Below, one piece after another: positions 18,205-28,659 of a stretch of 64,000 nucleotides of DNA. The notes under the pieces were generated by a model. That model saw nothing but the letters and a program-made list of their open reading frames with translations. It had not been told where the DNA came from and searched no databases. The position numbers and the translations under genes were made by a program. Source of the DNA: Nonomuraea jabiensis (GTDB taxonomy: Bacteria; Actinomycetota; Actinomycetes; Streptosporangiales; Streptosporangiaceae); NCBI RefSeq assembly GCF_014204795.1, contig NZ_JACHMB010000001.1, positions 496,001 to 560,000 on the forward strand. The letters run 5' to 3'. The first letter of the stretch is position 1. Each line of letters begins with the position of its first letter.

Positions 18205-18498
18205 CGCGCGGTTGCGCGTGCTCGACCCCGAGGTCAAGCTGACCGTCGATACCCCCGGCGGCGTGGTCGTCGCCCTCGGCGACACCGAGATCGCAGGCCG
18301 CGCGCAGCTGTTCTCCGACTCGGCCGTGCGGGGGCGGGCGGTGCTGGTCAACGGCCTGCCCGGGATGCTCTCCTGGCGCGAGGACGGCACTCCACTATCG
18401 GTCCTCATGTTCATCGTCGCCGACGGACGGATCACGGCATCGCGGCCCTGGTCGACCCGGCCCGGCTGGCGGCGATGGACCTGCCCGACCCGGCGTGA
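18205..18498 (+). pseudogene. C-terminal fragment of an ECF sigma factor (SigJ-like SnoaL domain)
   Basis: Reads VLDPEVKLTVDTPGGVVVAL, then LPGMLSWREDGTPLSVLMF and IVADGRITA. The end, IAALVDPARLAAMDLPDPA, is in the next frame, so one base has been lost near 18435. This is the SnoaL-like C-terminal domain of SigJ-type ECF factors; the sigma-2 and sigma-4 regions are gone. Confidence 0.6.
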
Positions 18499-18515
18499 GT
18501 CGCCGGCCGGAATCG

Positions 18516-19334
18516 TCAGAAACGGTAGTGCGCGACCGTGGTGCCCAGCCTGGAGAAGGCCGCGCTGAGCGCCGACAGGCGGGTCCACAGGCGCAGGGCC
18601 GTCGGGAACCGGTCGACCTCGGGCTCCCGGGTGAGCAGGATGTGCCGGATCAGGGTCAGTCGCGGGTTCCACCGTACGGGGTCGAGGCGGTCGAAGCCGG
18701 GGGACTTGAAGAGGGGGACCAGGAATTGGCTGCCGGAGTAGTGTTTCGCGGCCCAGACGGTGAATCGGGTGTAGACGTTGAACGCGATCTCCCCGCTGGG
18801 GAAGTGGCTGGTGAGACGGCCCAGCAGCGTGATCATCTCTTCCTGGGAGAGGAAGGGCAGCACGCCGTCGGCGACGATCACGGCGGGGCGGTCGGTGGGG
18901 AGCGCCTCCAGCCAGCCGGGCTCGGTCAGGTCCGCGCCGATGATGTGCGTGTGCGGCCGCTCGGGGATGACCCGGTGCCGGGCGTCCACGATTTCGGGGA
19001 AGTCGACGTCGTACCAGTCCGCTGTGGGTGGAGGGTCGATGCGGAGGGCGCGGGTGTCGAGGCCGGCTCCCAGGTCGATGCCGATCGCGTCGGGGCGGCG
19101 GGCGATGAACTGCTGAGCGATCTCGTCCAATTTCTTGGCGCGCTGGGCGACGTCGATGGCCGAGGCCACGCTCCAGCGGAGTTTGCGGTGGTCGTAGCCG
19201 GTCTTGTGGATGATCTCGTAGGCCATGCGGTCTCCGAGTATGGGGCTTGGCAGGCGGCTGTCGAGTGCTCGGCCACACAGCGTCACCCACAGGGTTTCCT
19301 GCAGCGGGGTCAGGGTAGGAAGGGTCACTCCCAT
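18516..19334 (-). CDS. PPM1/leucine carboxyl methyltransferase-type SAM-dependent methyltransferase
   Basis: 272 residues, O-methyltransferase family (TcmP/Omt type) frequent in actinomycete secondary metabolism. The SAM loop is AIGIDLGAGLDTRAL, followed by WYDVDFPEIVDARH (acidic SAM-binding region) and VIVADGVLPFLSQEE. The ATG at 19334 has GGAGG 6 bases upstream. It starts 14 bp after the ABC permease and is probably the last gene of the TetR/ABC operon. The substrate is unknown; modification of an exported compound or of a target is possible. Confidence 0.85.
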   Translation of the reverse strand: MGVTLPTLTPLQETLWVTLCGRALDSRLPSPILGDRMAYEIIHKTGYDHRKLRWSVASAIDVAQRAKKLDEIAQQFIARRPDAIGIDLGAGLDTRALRIDPPPTADWYDVDFPEIVDARHRVIPERPHTHIIGADLTEPGWLEALPTDRPAVIVADGVLPFLSQEEMITLLGRLTSHFPSGEIAFNVYTRFTVWAAKHYSGSQFLVPLFKSPGFDRLDPVRWNPRLTLIRHILLTREPEVDRFPTALRLWTRLSALSAAFSRLGTTVAHYRF

Positions 19335-19348
19335 GATGTCCTCCAGGC

Positions 19349-20959
19349 TCAGGTGGTGGGCATGTCGCGTCGGGTAAGGCCGGCCAGGCCGGCCGCGACG
19401 AGGGCCGCCGCGACGACGGTCATGACGATCAGTGGCGTGGGCGTCATGACCCCGCCGGGGAGTTTCGGTACGTGCTCGAAGACCGACAGGTTGATGACCC
19501 ATCGGTCGAGCTGCAACTCCCCGCCGACCCAGCCGAACAGCATGCTCACCATGGCCACCGCGAACGTGCCGGCGACCAGCCGGGGCAGCAGCCCGAACAG
19601 CGCGAACGCGATCCCGGTGAATACCCACACCACAGGGAGCTGCACGAGTGCGGCGGTCAGGAGGCGGGGCAGCTCACGGGCGATGTCGCCGGTGTTCAGG
19701 CCGTGCGTCAGGCCGGCGGCCGCCCCGAAGGCCACCACCCCGAGCGCAGGACCGAGCAGCGCGAAGGCGACGTGGCTGCCCGCCCAGCGCAGCCGGTTGA
19801 CCGGCGTGGCCAGCAAGGGCTCGGCCCGACCGTCGCGCTCTTCGTTCCTGAGCAGCAGCGCGGACTGGATCGCGAAGAAGGCGCTGACCAGGCCGAGCAT
19901 GGTCATCATGGGAGCGAGGAACTGGTCGACGAGCGTGCCAGGACCGCCGAGCCGGGCAAGTACCTCTCGCGCCACGGCACCGCTGTTGTCCATCAGCGCG
20001 CCGAGGCTCGCCGACATCGCGCCGATCACCAACCCGACCAGCGTGAGCCCCGCGATCCTGCTGATCAGCGGGCCCCGGTGCAGCCGCCAGGCCAGCGCCA
20101 GCGGGCTGCTCAGGTGGGGTCCGGCGGCGGCCGGGCCCAGGCGGGCCTGGAACATGCCGGCGCCGAGGTCACGCCGCTCCGACAGCGCCACGGCCAGCAC
20201 GATCAGCGCCAGCACGGCGCCGGCCGCGAGCGCGAGGACCCACCAGCGTTCGCCGCGGTAGGGCCGCAGCGCCTCCGCCCAGCCGAGCGGCGTCAGCCAG
20301 GACACCCAGGCGGGCCCGTCACCGGACTGCGCGGCGATGTCGCCGACGCCGCGTAGGAGGATCGCGGCGCCAAGCGTGCTGATCCCGATGGCGCGTGCGC
20401 CGCCCGCGCCGGTCGTGAGCTGCGCGGTCACGGCGCCGATCGCGGCGAACACGCAACCGGCCACCGTGAGCCCGAGTCCGAGCGCCAGGGAGCCGGCGGC
20501 GGGCAGGCCCTGGCCGATCAGCGCCACCGCCGAGGCTATGCCCAGGACGAGGGCGGCACCGCAGGTGACGAACAGGGTGGCGGCCAGGTCGGCGTGGCGG
20601 GACACCGCTGTGGCCCCGACCAGTTCGCGCCGCCCTGCCTCCTCTTCCGTACGCGTGTGCCGGATGACCGTGAGCAGGGCGAACAACGCGACCATGAACG
20701 TGACGAATCCCGACCGCCAGGCGACGAGCTCGCCAAGGCTGGAGCCGTTCAGCACGCCGTAGGCGATGGTGAAGGCCCTGGTGTGGACGCTGGTCTCGTA
20801 GTAGTGCTGGCGGGCCTCGGCCGTGGGGTACGCGCCGGTGAACGCGCCGACGAACACCACCGGAATCATGCAGATGAAGGCCACCCACAGCGGCAGCAGC
20901 ACACGATCGCGCCGCAGCACCAAGCGGACCAGCTTTCCCGTGCCGGCGAACGCGTTCAT
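19349..20959 (-). CDS. ABC-2 type drug exporter permease
   Basis: 536 residues with about 12 predicted membrane segments in two halves, starting [23 protein letters not shown]. Segments such as [30 protein letters not shown] and [11 protein letters not shown] are visible. It matches the two-module permeases annotated as polyketide-antibiotic transporters. The ATG overlaps the ATPase stop by 4 nt (ATGA), so the two are coupled. Probable role: ATP-driven export of a hydrophobic drug. Confidence 0.88.
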   Translation of the reverse strand: MNAFAGTGKLVRLVLRRDRVLLPLWVAFICMIPVVFVGAFTGAYPTAEARQHYYETSVHTRAFTIAYGVLNGSSLGELVAWRSGFVTFMVALFALLTVIRHTRTEEEAGRRELVGATAVSRHADLAATLFVTCGAALVLGIASAVALIGQGLPAAGSLALGLGLTVAGCVFAAIGAVTAQLTTGAGGARAIGISTLGAAILLRGVGDIAAQSGDGPAWVSWLTPLGWAEALRPYRGERWWVLALAAGAVLALIVLAVALSERRDLGAGMFQARLGPAAAGPHLSSPLALAWRLHRGPLISRIAGLTLVGLVIGAMSASLGALMDNSGAVAREVLARLGGPGTLVDQFLAPMMTMLGLVSAFFAIQSALLLRNEERDGRAEPLLATPVNRLRWAGSHVAFALLGPALGVVAFGAAAGLTHGLNTGDIARELPRLLTAALVQLPVVWVFTGIAFALFGLLPRLVAGTFAVAMVSMLFGWVGGELQLDRWVINLSVFEHVPKLPGGVMTPTPLIVMTVVAAALVAAGLAGLTRRDMPTT

Positions 20960-21891
20960 CGTCCCGCCTCCGCGTGCCGGCCCTTGACGTTCACGGTCGC
21001 GCGGTCGTAGTGCCGCAGGAACAGTTCCTCCAGCGTCGGAGGCCGGCTGACCAGGCTGCGCACGCCGGCCTGGGTGAGGTGGCGAAGTGCGAGGTCCAGC
21101 GCGGCGGTGTCGACGCTGAAGCGTACCCGGCCGCCGTCGGCACGCAGGCCGTGCACGCCTGGCAGGCCGGCCAGCCCGTCCGGTGGGGCGGCCAGCTCGG
21201 CGTCGATGGAGGTGCGGGTGAGGTGCCGCAGCTCGGCCATGGTGCCGGTCTCGACGGTACGGCCGTCGCGGATGATCGTGATCCGGTCGCAAAGCGCCTC
21301 GACCTCGGAGAGGATGTGGCTGGACAGCAGCACCGTACGGTCACCCGCGCGCCGCACCTCCTGGATCGTCTGCCGGAAGACCTCCTCCATCAGCGGGTCC
21401 AGGCCGGAGGTGGGTTCGTCGAGGATGAGCAGCTCGGCGTCGGAGGCCAACGCGGCGACCAGGGCGACCTTCTGCCGGTTGCCTTTGGAGTAGGTGCGGC
21501 CCTTCTTGCGCGGGTCGAGGTCGAAGCGTTCGATCAGCTCGTCCCGGCGCCGCCGGTCGAGGCCGCCGCGCAGCCGGCCGAGCAGGTCGATGGCCTCGCC
21601 ACCGGACAGGCCGGGCCACAGGGTGACGTCGCCGGGCACGTACGCCAGGCGGCGGTGCAGCTCAGCGGTCTGTGTCCAGGGGTCGCCGCCGAGCAGCCGG
21701 GCGGTACCCGCGTCGGGGCGCATCAGGCCCAGCAGGACCCGGATCGTGGTGCTCTTGCCCGCGCCGTTGGGCCCGAGGAAGCCGTGCACCTCGCCAGTCT
21801 GTACGACGAGGTCGAGGCCGTTCAGTGCCCGTGCCGGGCCGAACGACTTGACCAATCCAGTCATGGAGATGGCATCGGTCTCAGTCATCAT
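20956..21891 (-). CDS. ABC transporter ATP-binding protein, drug-resistance (DrrA-like) type
   Basis: 311 residues. Walker A is GPNGAGKST, the Q-loop region follows at [10 protein letters not shown], Walker B is [13 protein letters not shown], and the H-loop is [14 protein letters not shown]. The signature motif around YSKGNRQKV is unusual compared with LSGGQ but common in this ATPase group. It lies 30 bp downstream of the TetR gene and is coupled to the permease. Confidence 0.93.
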   Translation of the reverse strand: MMTETDAISMTGLVKSFGPARALNGLDLVVQTGEVHGFLGPNGAGKSTTIRVLLGLMRPDAGTARLLGGDPWTQTAELHRRLAYVPGDVTLWPGLSGGEAIDLLGRLRGGLDRRRRDELIERFDLDPRKKGRTYSKGNRQKVALVAALASDAELLILDEPTSGLDPLMEEVFRQTIQEVRRAGDRTVLLSSHILSEVEALCDRITIIRDGRTVETGTMAELRHLTRTSIDAELAAPPDGLAGLPGVHGLRADGGRVRFSVDTAALDLALRHLTQAGVRSLVSRPPTLEELFLRHYDRATVNVKGRHAEAGR

Positions 21892-21921
21892 GGGTGTCCT
21901 TGTGTGGTGATGAGGAGAGGG

Positions 21922-22572
21922 CTAGAGATCGTCTCCCCGCTGGGCCTCCCAGGCGGCCTGGGCGGCTTTGAGCATGGTGTCGTCGGCGTACAAGCCGTGG
22001 GTGTAGATCTCGAGCATGGGCAGCCCGATGCGCCGCAGCACGTCGGGGCCCATCCGCTCGAAGCCGAGCGCGCGGGTCAGGGGCGGCGCCATGGTCAGCG
22101 TGGCCAGGCTCACCAGCACGGTGAGCACGGCCAGCGCCCGCACGTCGGAGGACTGGCGCATCGAGCCGCTGGCGATCCCGTCCCGGAAGAGCTGCTCGGT
22201 CTCCTCCACCAGCGTGTTGACGAACGTGGTGGCCGCGGAGGAGTCCTCCTCGATCGCGCGCACCATGTACTGCACATGGAGGCGGTACTCCTCCGAGTCC
22301 GACAGATATTCCTGGGACAGATCCCGCACGCCGACCAGGTCGGCCGCAATCCGGGCCCTCCTCACCAGGATCTGCAGGACGTGCTCGTCGCAGACGCTCC
22401 GCAGGTTGTCCTTGCTGCCGAAGTGCCGGATGACCAGGGCGGCGCTCACCCCCGCGGTGGCCGCGATGGCGCGCAGGTTCGTCTTCTGGAAGCCGTCGCG
22501 GGCGAAGTGCGCGATGGCGGCGTTACGGATCTTGGCCTGGGCGGTCAGATCCGCCGACGTAGCTGAACACAC
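21922..22572 (-). CDS. TetR-family transcriptional regulator
   Basis: About 216 residues from the GTG at 22572. The N-terminal HTH is AKIRNAAIAHFARDGFQ then LRAIAATAGVSAALVIRHFG; the C-terminal domain is helical and ligand-binding. The frame stays open upstream to 22650, but the palindrome at 22562-22599 overlaps the 5' end, so translation from within the operator (leaderless) or from a later codon is likely. First gene of the exporter/methyltransferase operon and very likely its autoregulator. Confidence 0.87.
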   Translation of the reverse strand: MCSATSADLTAQAKIRNAAIAHFARDGFQKTNLRAIAATAGVSAALVIRHFGSKDNLRSVCDEHVLQILVRRARIAADLVGVRDLSQEYLSDSEEYRLHVQYMVRAIEEDSSAATTFVNTLVEETEQLFRDGIASGSMRQSSDVRALAVLTVLVSLATLTMAPPLTRALGFERMGPDVLRRIGLPMLEIYTHGLYADDTMLKAAQAAWEAQRGDDL

Positions 22573-22599
22573 GTTTACTATAGTAAACACGTGTTCAGC
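22562..22599. promoter_or_regulatory. TetR operator palindrome
   Basis: A 38-bp inverted repeat: arms GCTGAACACACGTTTACTA (22562-22580) and TAGTAAACACGTGTTCAGC (22581-22599) match at 17 of 19 positions, with a perfect 16-bp core GTTTACTATAGTAAAC (22573-22588). It overlaps the start of the TetR gene. Confidence 0.85.
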
Positions 22600-22615
22600 A
22601 CCGTGGCAACCGGGG

Positions 22616-23419
22616 TCAGAACGTGGTGAGGATGACCTTTCCGTGGACATCCCGTCGTTCCAGAGCGCGGTGCGCCCCGGTCGGCCTCGGAGAGTGGGAA
22701 GCAGGCCCCGATCCGTGGCCGGATGTGACGCCCCAGTGCGAGCTCGAAGAGGTGCGTGAGTAATGCCTGGTGCTGGGACGGGTCCGTGGCGATCTCCCGG
22801 GGCAGCGTGCAGAGAGGGCCGTGCGCTTGCCAGGCAGCAGGTTCAGCATTCTGTTGCGCACCGCGCCGCGGACAGTGTCGGCCAGCACGTGTCCTGGCCG
22901 GCCCATGAAGGCGTAACTGACCAGCACACCGCCCGGCGCCAGGAGACGATGGTTGGCGCGCATGCTGGCGCCTCCGAGGTGGTCGTAGACGATCCGGACG
23001 CCTTCGGGGTGCTTGGCGCGTACGACCTGGGCGACGTCCTGGCGGCGGTAGTCGATGGGCACGATGTCGTAGTCGCGCAGCCGGTGCAGGCTACGCTCGG
23101 AGGCGGTGCCGTACATGACTAGGCCCCGGTGAGCGCCGAGTTGGCACAGCGCGTCGCCCACGCCGCCGGTCGCGCTGTGGATGAGCACGGTGTCGCCAGG
23201 GCGGGCTCGGCCGTGGCGGTCAAGGAGGCTCAGCGCGGTCAGGTAGTCCAGTGGAAGGGCGGCCGCCGCCAGGGTGTCGAGGCCATCCGGTACGGGGGCC
23301 AGCAGCCGGACTGGCAGGTTGGCGTATTCCCTGTAGCCGCCCATCCTGGTCAGGCACGCGGCGACCCGGGCGCCGGCGACCAGCCAGGGCGGTGCCGGAT
23401 CCGCGTGGTGGTCGACCAC
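22616..23419 (-). pseudogene. Quinone-oxidoreductase (zinc-free MDR) gene, truncated and frameshifted
   Basis: Reads as an MDR-family reductase: LVAGARVAACLTRMGGYREY, LPLDYLTALSLLDRHG, the NADPH loop HSATGGVGDALCQLGAH, and YDHLGGASMRANHRLL. From about 22820 the sense continues in another frame (LPREIATDPSQHQALL, LFELALGRHIRPRIG) and returns near 22690 (AHRALERRDVHGKVILTTF). The first ~50 residues are missing where the IS-like sequence begins near 23440. Two frameshifts plus truncation make it non-functional. Confidence 0.7.
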
Positions 23420-23538
23420 CTCTGCGCCTGCCGATAACTACATCCGCCCAGGTCATTGCTCTGCGAGGGCTTTCGCTTCAACGTACGCGAGCTCCGGTCA
23501 TCCGGGAGACGGAAGCGCGTACGGCAGGATGATCCGCT

Positions 23539-24632
23539 GTGCTGCTTCGCCTGGCCTACCTCACCGTCACGAACGCCTTCGCCGCGCGGCGACTGCTGCC
23601 CATGAGTGATCGGGACAAGGACATGGAAATTCTCGTTCTGCGTCACCAGATCGCCGTCCTTGAACGCCAACTCGGCGCCGACACCAGAGTGCGATTCGCA
23701 CCCGAGGACCGGGCCCTTCTCGCCGCTCTCCTGACCTCACTGCCGCGTGAGGTTCTGCACCGCCTGCGGCTTCTCGTCCGGCCGGACACCGTCCTGCGCT
23801 GGCACCGCGACCTGATGAGACGTCGTCACGGCCGTATCTGCCGGCCCAAGCGCCCCGGGCGCCCGCCCACGGTCCACTCCATCCGCGCCCTCATTCTGCG
23901 CCTGGTTCGGGAGAACCCGAGCTGGGGCTATCGGCGGATCCACGGAGAGCTCACCACACTCGGCATCAAGGTCGCGCCGTCCACCGTCTGGGAGATCCTC
24001 AAACAGGCAGGCCTCGACCCGGCACCCGAACGGCAACCACCACGTGTTTCCTGCGCTCGCAAGCCGACGCCCTACTGGCCTGCGACTTCATCGAGACCAT
24101 CACTCTCAGCGGACAACGCCAGTACGTCCTGGCGGCCATCGAGCACGCCACCAGACGCGTCCGCGTGCTCGGCACCACCGCTCACCCGAGCACAAACTGG
24201 GTCACCCAGGCGATCAAAAACCTGGTGATGGACCTGGATGATGCAGGCTGCCGGGCGCGCTTTCTGCTTCGAGACCGGGATGGGAAGTTCCCGGCCATCA
24301 TGGACGAGGTACTCGCCGACGCCGGCATCAAGACCGTGCTCACCGGCATCCGGATACCGCGGATGAACTCCATCATGGAACGGTGGGTGCAGTCCTGCCG
24401 CCACGAGCTTCTCGATCGCTGCCTCATCTGGAACGAACGCCACCTTCGGCACGCCCTGCGCGAGTACGAACGCTTCTACAGCCGGCACCGAGCACATCAA
24501 GCCCTGAACCAAGCGGCTCCACTGCGTCCCGCCCCGGACCCGATCACCGACCCCGGACGAATCATCAATCTGAACATACGCCGACGAGACCGGCTCGCCG
24601 GCGTCCTCCACGAGTACTCACATGCCGCTTGA
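23539..24632 (+). pseudogene. IS transposase (rve integrase type), frameshifted
   Basis: The first frame (23539-24040) has LRLAYLTVTNAFAARRLLP, then LVLRHQIAVLERQLG, LLAALLTSLPREVLHRLRLL and an HTH (ENPSWGYRRIHGELTTLG). The catalytic core is in another frame from about 24050: ADALLACDFIETITLSGQRQ, FLLRDRDGKFPAIMDEVL and RIPRMNSIMERWVQSCRHEL, containing the D, D and E residues, then SRHRAHQALNQAAPLRP. A frameshift near 24045 disables it. A scar of the same family lies at 39483-39545. Confidence 0.75.
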
Positions 24633-24848
24633 ACTGCACGGATGGAATTTTCGGCAGGCGCAGTGCGAGCACGCACCGAGCACGGCGAACGCCCTGAATT
24701 CGATTATCGGACAGGGGCCGTGCGTGATCATCGCATGGTGAATTTGCGGCGTCCTTCCGCAGACCGGTATTCACATCGCCATCACGCCCCTTCATCACTT
24801 GCCAACGCAGCAGTGCACACCGGGCGTCAGGCTGGCAGTGTGAGGGGC

Positions 24849-25754
24849 GTGACGATCGAAGACCCCCTTCACTTGCTGGGACGCTTACGACTGGGGAGAG
24901 AGGAGTACTGCCAGCGCCTTCTGACCATGTTGATCGTGGGCGGCCCCTATCCCCGGTGGCACAGTCGTACCCACCCGTCACCCCAAGGTGCCCGGTTCCT
25001 GCGGTCGCTGGATGAGCTGTCCTTCGGACGGAGTGACTGGAACGGGCAGCCGCTGTTCGTGGACGAGTTCGAATTGCGCCCGCGCCACGACGACGAGCAG
25101 GGCGGAGCACCCGACCACGCGGTGCTGTGGACGGAACGACTGTGGATGATCGAATTGAAGACCGAGAGTTCAAGCCACCGGCGAGACCAACTCTCCGGTT
25201 ACTACGCGCTCGCCAGTCATCATCATCCGAATCTCACCTTGGATCTCACCTACCTGACGCCACCGCTCACCTTCACGCCGCCCACCGAAGCGGACAACAG
25301 GAAGTTCGCGCATGTGACCTGGGCCCGCGTCCTCCCCTTGCTGCAGGATGCCTGGGGCCAGGGCACAGACGTAGAACGGCATGTCCTCACAACCCTGCTG
25401 GCGGCGCTGGACAGTATCGGGTCGAGCTGGTCCGACTGGCGGGCGCAGCGGGTCAGCACCAGGAGAGACGAGCCACCGGCAATCGAAGTCCAGGCGATGG
25501 CCTTGGCTGAGGCGACCGCGAAGGACGGACGACAGCGAGCGGTGGATCATCCGGCAGCGGACCTGGAAGAACTGCAACGTCTACGCCTGACCCTGCGACA
25601 GGCCATCTGCGCCAGCCCAGGACAGTCCCCTCTCCACCACGTACAGCCCTGGCTATGGAACCTCACGACCAGCGGCGGTCGCGCACTCACGACCTCTGGC
25701 CAGGACACAGGGTTCGAGCTGCGCCTTTCCCGATACCAAAAGCCAGTGTGCTAA
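24849..25754 (+). CDS. PD-(D/E)XK-type nuclease-like protein
   Basis: About 301 residues from the GTG at 24849; the frame is open from 24642 and the start is uncertain. A short helical N-terminus (LLGRLRLGREEYCQRLL) is followed by FVDEFELRPRH, APDHAVLWTERLWMIELKTE and RRDQLSGYYALASHHHP. This is the layout of a PD-(D/E)XK nuclease: a Glu in the first helix, D in PDHAV, ExK in IELKTE and a downstream QL..YY helix. The family is not identified. It stands alone between a broken IS and a HEAT gene, so a solitary defence or restriction nuclease is possible. Confidence 0.65.
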   Translation: MTIEDPLHLLGRLRLGREEYCQRLLTMLIVGGPYPRWHSRTHPSPQGARFLRSLDELSFGRSDWNGQPLFVDEFELRPRHDDEQGGAPDHAVLWTERLWMIELKTESSSHRRDQLSGYYALASHHHPNLTLDLTYLTPPLTFTPPTEADNRKFAHVTWARVLPLLQDAWGQGTDVERHVLTTLLAALDSIGSSWSDWRAQRVSTRRDEPPAIEVQAMALAEATAKDGRQRAVDHPAADLEELQRLRLTLRQAICASPGQSPLHHVQPWLWNLTTSGGRALTTSGQDTGFELRLSRYQKPVC

Positions 25755-25804
25755 CGACCGCGGGAACGCAACCACCGGTCGCGAAACCTCCCACCCTCAA
25801 TGGC

Positions 25805-27882
25805 TCAGGCAAGCCGTTCGACGATGGCACGACTGGTCCGCTGTAGTTCCTCATCGTTGTCGATGCTCGCGAACCGGCCTCCGAGCCGGGGACGGATCAG
25901 TTTCGAGCGGAGCCGCGGCAGGGCAGGCGCAGCAGCGGGGCCCATCCGGTCCAGGCACGCCGCCACATGATTAGCCGTTGCTGGGTTCTGCTCCCATGCC
26001 TGGAGCAGGGTATCCAGAACAACCCGCGCCTCAGCGGCACCGCCGACCTCCCAGAGCGCCGTCGCGCCATGGACACGGACCCATTCATAGTTGTCCGTCA
26101 GCAGCTTTCGCAGGCGCGGCAGTGCGGCCGTAACAGGTGGGCCGATCTCCCCGAGCACATCCGCTGCCAGTGTCTTCCAAGAGGAGACGCTGCTTCCAAG
26201 CAGATCATGAAGTAGCGGCGTGACCTCCTCCTGATCGCCGCTCACCGCCCACAGCGCGCCAACCGCAGCGTGCCGCACGTAAGCATCGGCGGCCGCGGTC
26301 AGTGACCGGATCGCCGGGAGTGCGGGCGCCGCCGCGGGACCGAACGCCGCCAACGCCTTCAGAGCCGAGCACGTGGTCGACCACTGCTCGTGACGTACGG
26401 CCGTAACGAGAGTGTCGGTGATCGCAGGCAGCGCTGCCTGATCGCCGAGCGCGGCCAGCGCGGACAACAATGAACCGGCGCTCATCTCCAGCCGCTGCTG
26501 AGCATGGTCCATGCGGCGCACATGGTCGCACAGCCGAGGCACCAGCTCCTGCGACGCCTCCTTCAGTGCACCAACGACCGCCACCGCACGCCAGTCGTCG
26601 ACGCCGCAGTCCAGCGCCGCCAGCAGACCGGGCACCGCGCGCACATCACTGAGGCGGGCAAGAGCCCGGATCGCGTTCTGATAGGCCCGGCGCAGCTGCT
26701 GCTGCGGCGCAGTCCACATGTCCGGCCCGTACGCGGCGACGTACGCGGCGAGCGGCTCGCGGGCCGACTCGGCGATCGGGTGACAGGTCTCAAGGACGGC
26801 TGCCGCCTCGGCCGCGACCTCATGCTCGCTCGTGCAGAGCTGTCCGGCAACCAGCGTGATGAGCCAGGTGTGATCACCCCGCCATGACGTCATAAGCTCC
26901 TGGCTCATCCGAATCGCGTCCAGACGGGAGCCGGGATCAGGGCTGGCCAGTTGCTCCGTGAGCAACGCCGTACGCTGGGATACCCGCGTCGCCAGTGCCT
27001 CGTGGAACGTGCGCAGCAGTTCCGTGGTCGGCGCGTGAACGCGCCCTTGCCGGTCAAGGTCTTCGAAGGCGGCGACGACCTGCGGTGGCACTCCGCCCGC
27101 CGAACCCGCTGAAGTCGCCTGCCCGGGTGAATTCCGCAACGCCGGATAGGCTGCCGCGCCGTGTGCCATCTGCCGCAACAGGCCGATCGCAGTCGGGACG
27201 ACATCCTCGCCGATCTGTTCCGGGGCGCAGCGGGCCTGCTGCACCACGGCCGCCAGCCTGCTCCCCGGGTCCAAGGTCGAATCGGCAGCCAGCCCAGCGA
27301 ACCACGCCATCGCCTCGTCCGCCGACGCGGGTAGGCGCAGGGCCAGCGTCCCCATCGCCTCCACGATCAGCAAGCGCTCGACCAGCCCCGCCTCGGCCGA
27401 CAGCCGATGTCGAAGCACCTCCCCGGCCCGGTCCGCGTCATCGAGGAACAGCCCCAGACCCGGAATCGCGGCCTGGCGCACGCGGTGATCGGCATCTGCG
27501 GCGAATGCGACAAACATCTCCGCCCGCTCGCGCACCACCATCGCAGCACCGGCGAAGTCCACCAAATCGGCGTATTCCTCTTCGCACTCCTCGACGGCTA
27601 CGCCCCCGATGCTGACCAAGAGCTCGACGATCGCGGCCCGCACGGGGAGAGTGGGATCACCCGCCAACTCGAACAGAAACGGCAGACTCGCCGTCGTGCA
27701 CGGGAACACCCCCGCTGATGATGGACGGCACTGTAGAACCTGCTGAGAGCCTTGCGCCGCTCCTCCCGATCAGTGGAACGCAGGGCCAGTAACAGCTCCG
27801 GAACCTCATGCGCCGGGCCGTAGGCATGCTCCATCGATGCCCAGTCGATGTCGTGGAGTCCCTCGAACATGCGAGCCATCAT
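25805..27882 (-). CDS. HEAT-repeat protein, frameshifted near its 5' end
   Basis: About 690 residues if repaired. The main frame (25805-27709) is a solenoid of HEAT repeats, e.g. LPFLFELAGDPTLPVRAAIV, DAYVRHAAVGALWAVSG, LRKLLTDNYEWVRVHGATAL and GPAAAPALPRLRS. The N-terminus is in another frame: MARMFEGLHDIDWASMEHAY, LLLALRSTDREERRKALSRF and SAVHHQRG, which joins VFPCTTASL if one G is added to the GGGGG run at about 27709-27713. Repeats of this type bind protein or nucleic acid; no catalytic domain is present. The frameshift may be genuine or a homopolymer base-calling error. Confidence 0.75.
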
Positions 27883-28077
27883 GCCCGATCCCACTGACAC
27901 TGGATCACCGCTGAAAGCCCGGGCGGCGCCACAGGCGTAGAACTCCTGGCCATACTGTGGCCAGGGTCCGCACCGCGGTCTCCAAACGAATTCGGCACCC
28001 TCGCGACCTGCCCAGGAAACGTTCCGAGCGGGACTGATCCCACCTCTGGACAGCCATCGTGGGCGTTAAGGTAAGTC

Positions 28078-28659
28078 ATGATCAATAAGCCTCCGGGATG
28101 GCTTTACCTCACTGCGCTCTCCGCCGTGGCCGGCGTCATTCTGTACTGGGCAAGCGTCCCCCACTGGTATGTCATCGAGATGTTCCTGATCGGCTTCTTC
28201 TTTGGGATCCCGCTGTGGGTGATCTGGGGGATCCGCTTCGCCCTGGCGATGGGCAGGGGTACAGCACAGGCCCGATTAACACGCTGGCTTATGCCCGTGT
28301 TCATCGTCGCGGGTCTCGCGACTGCACTCGTGGCAGACGCCCCCTTCTGGCTTCGGTTCACGATCTCGAAACCGAGCATGGAAGCCTACGCCCGAACTGT
28401 GACGGCCGAAACACCACGAGACTTCTCCTGCCGCTGGCTCGGGTTGTATCGGATATGCGATGCCTTTCCCTACGCCGGATTGGAGGAGAACGCTGAAGAC
28501 ATCCCCGGCAGTGCCTGCCTCATCGGCGAGGAATGGGCGATCCACAGCAATACCAATTTCGTCCTCCTGCCCGAGGGCGAGCCCGAGGAGACGGCCGACG
28601 ATACTTACCGGCATCTCATGGGGTACTGGTACGGCTGGCACGGGTGGGATCAATGGTGA
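28078..28659 (+). CDS. Membrane protein of unknown function
   Basis: 193 residues. Three hydrophobic helices fill the first ~95 residues (LYLTALSAVAGVILYWA, MFLIGFFFGIPLWVIWG, LMPVFIVAGLATALV), followed by a soluble C-terminal part with two Cys (CRWLGLYRICDAFPYAGL) and an aromatic tail (YWYGWHGWDQW). The paired Cys suggest an extracytoplasmic disulphide. Family not recognised. Confidence 0.75.
   Translation: MINKPPGWLYLTALSAVAGVILYWASVPHWYVIEMFLIGFFFGIPLWVIWGIRFALAMGRGTAQARLTRWLMPVFIVAGLATALVADAPFWLRFTISKPSMEAYARTVTAETPRDFSCRWLGLYRICDAFPYAGLEENAEDIPGSACLIGEEWAIHSNTNFVLLPEGEPEETADDTYRHLMGYWYGWHGWDQW

Noticed and set aside
17854..19290. 478-codon minus-strand frame
   Set aside because: Most of it overlaps the methyltransferase and the sigma/hydrolase remnants in a wrong frame; only its last ~50 codons have coding character.
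26995..27615. Pro/Arg-rich plus-strand frame
   Set aside because: Antisense shadow of the HEAT-repeat gene.
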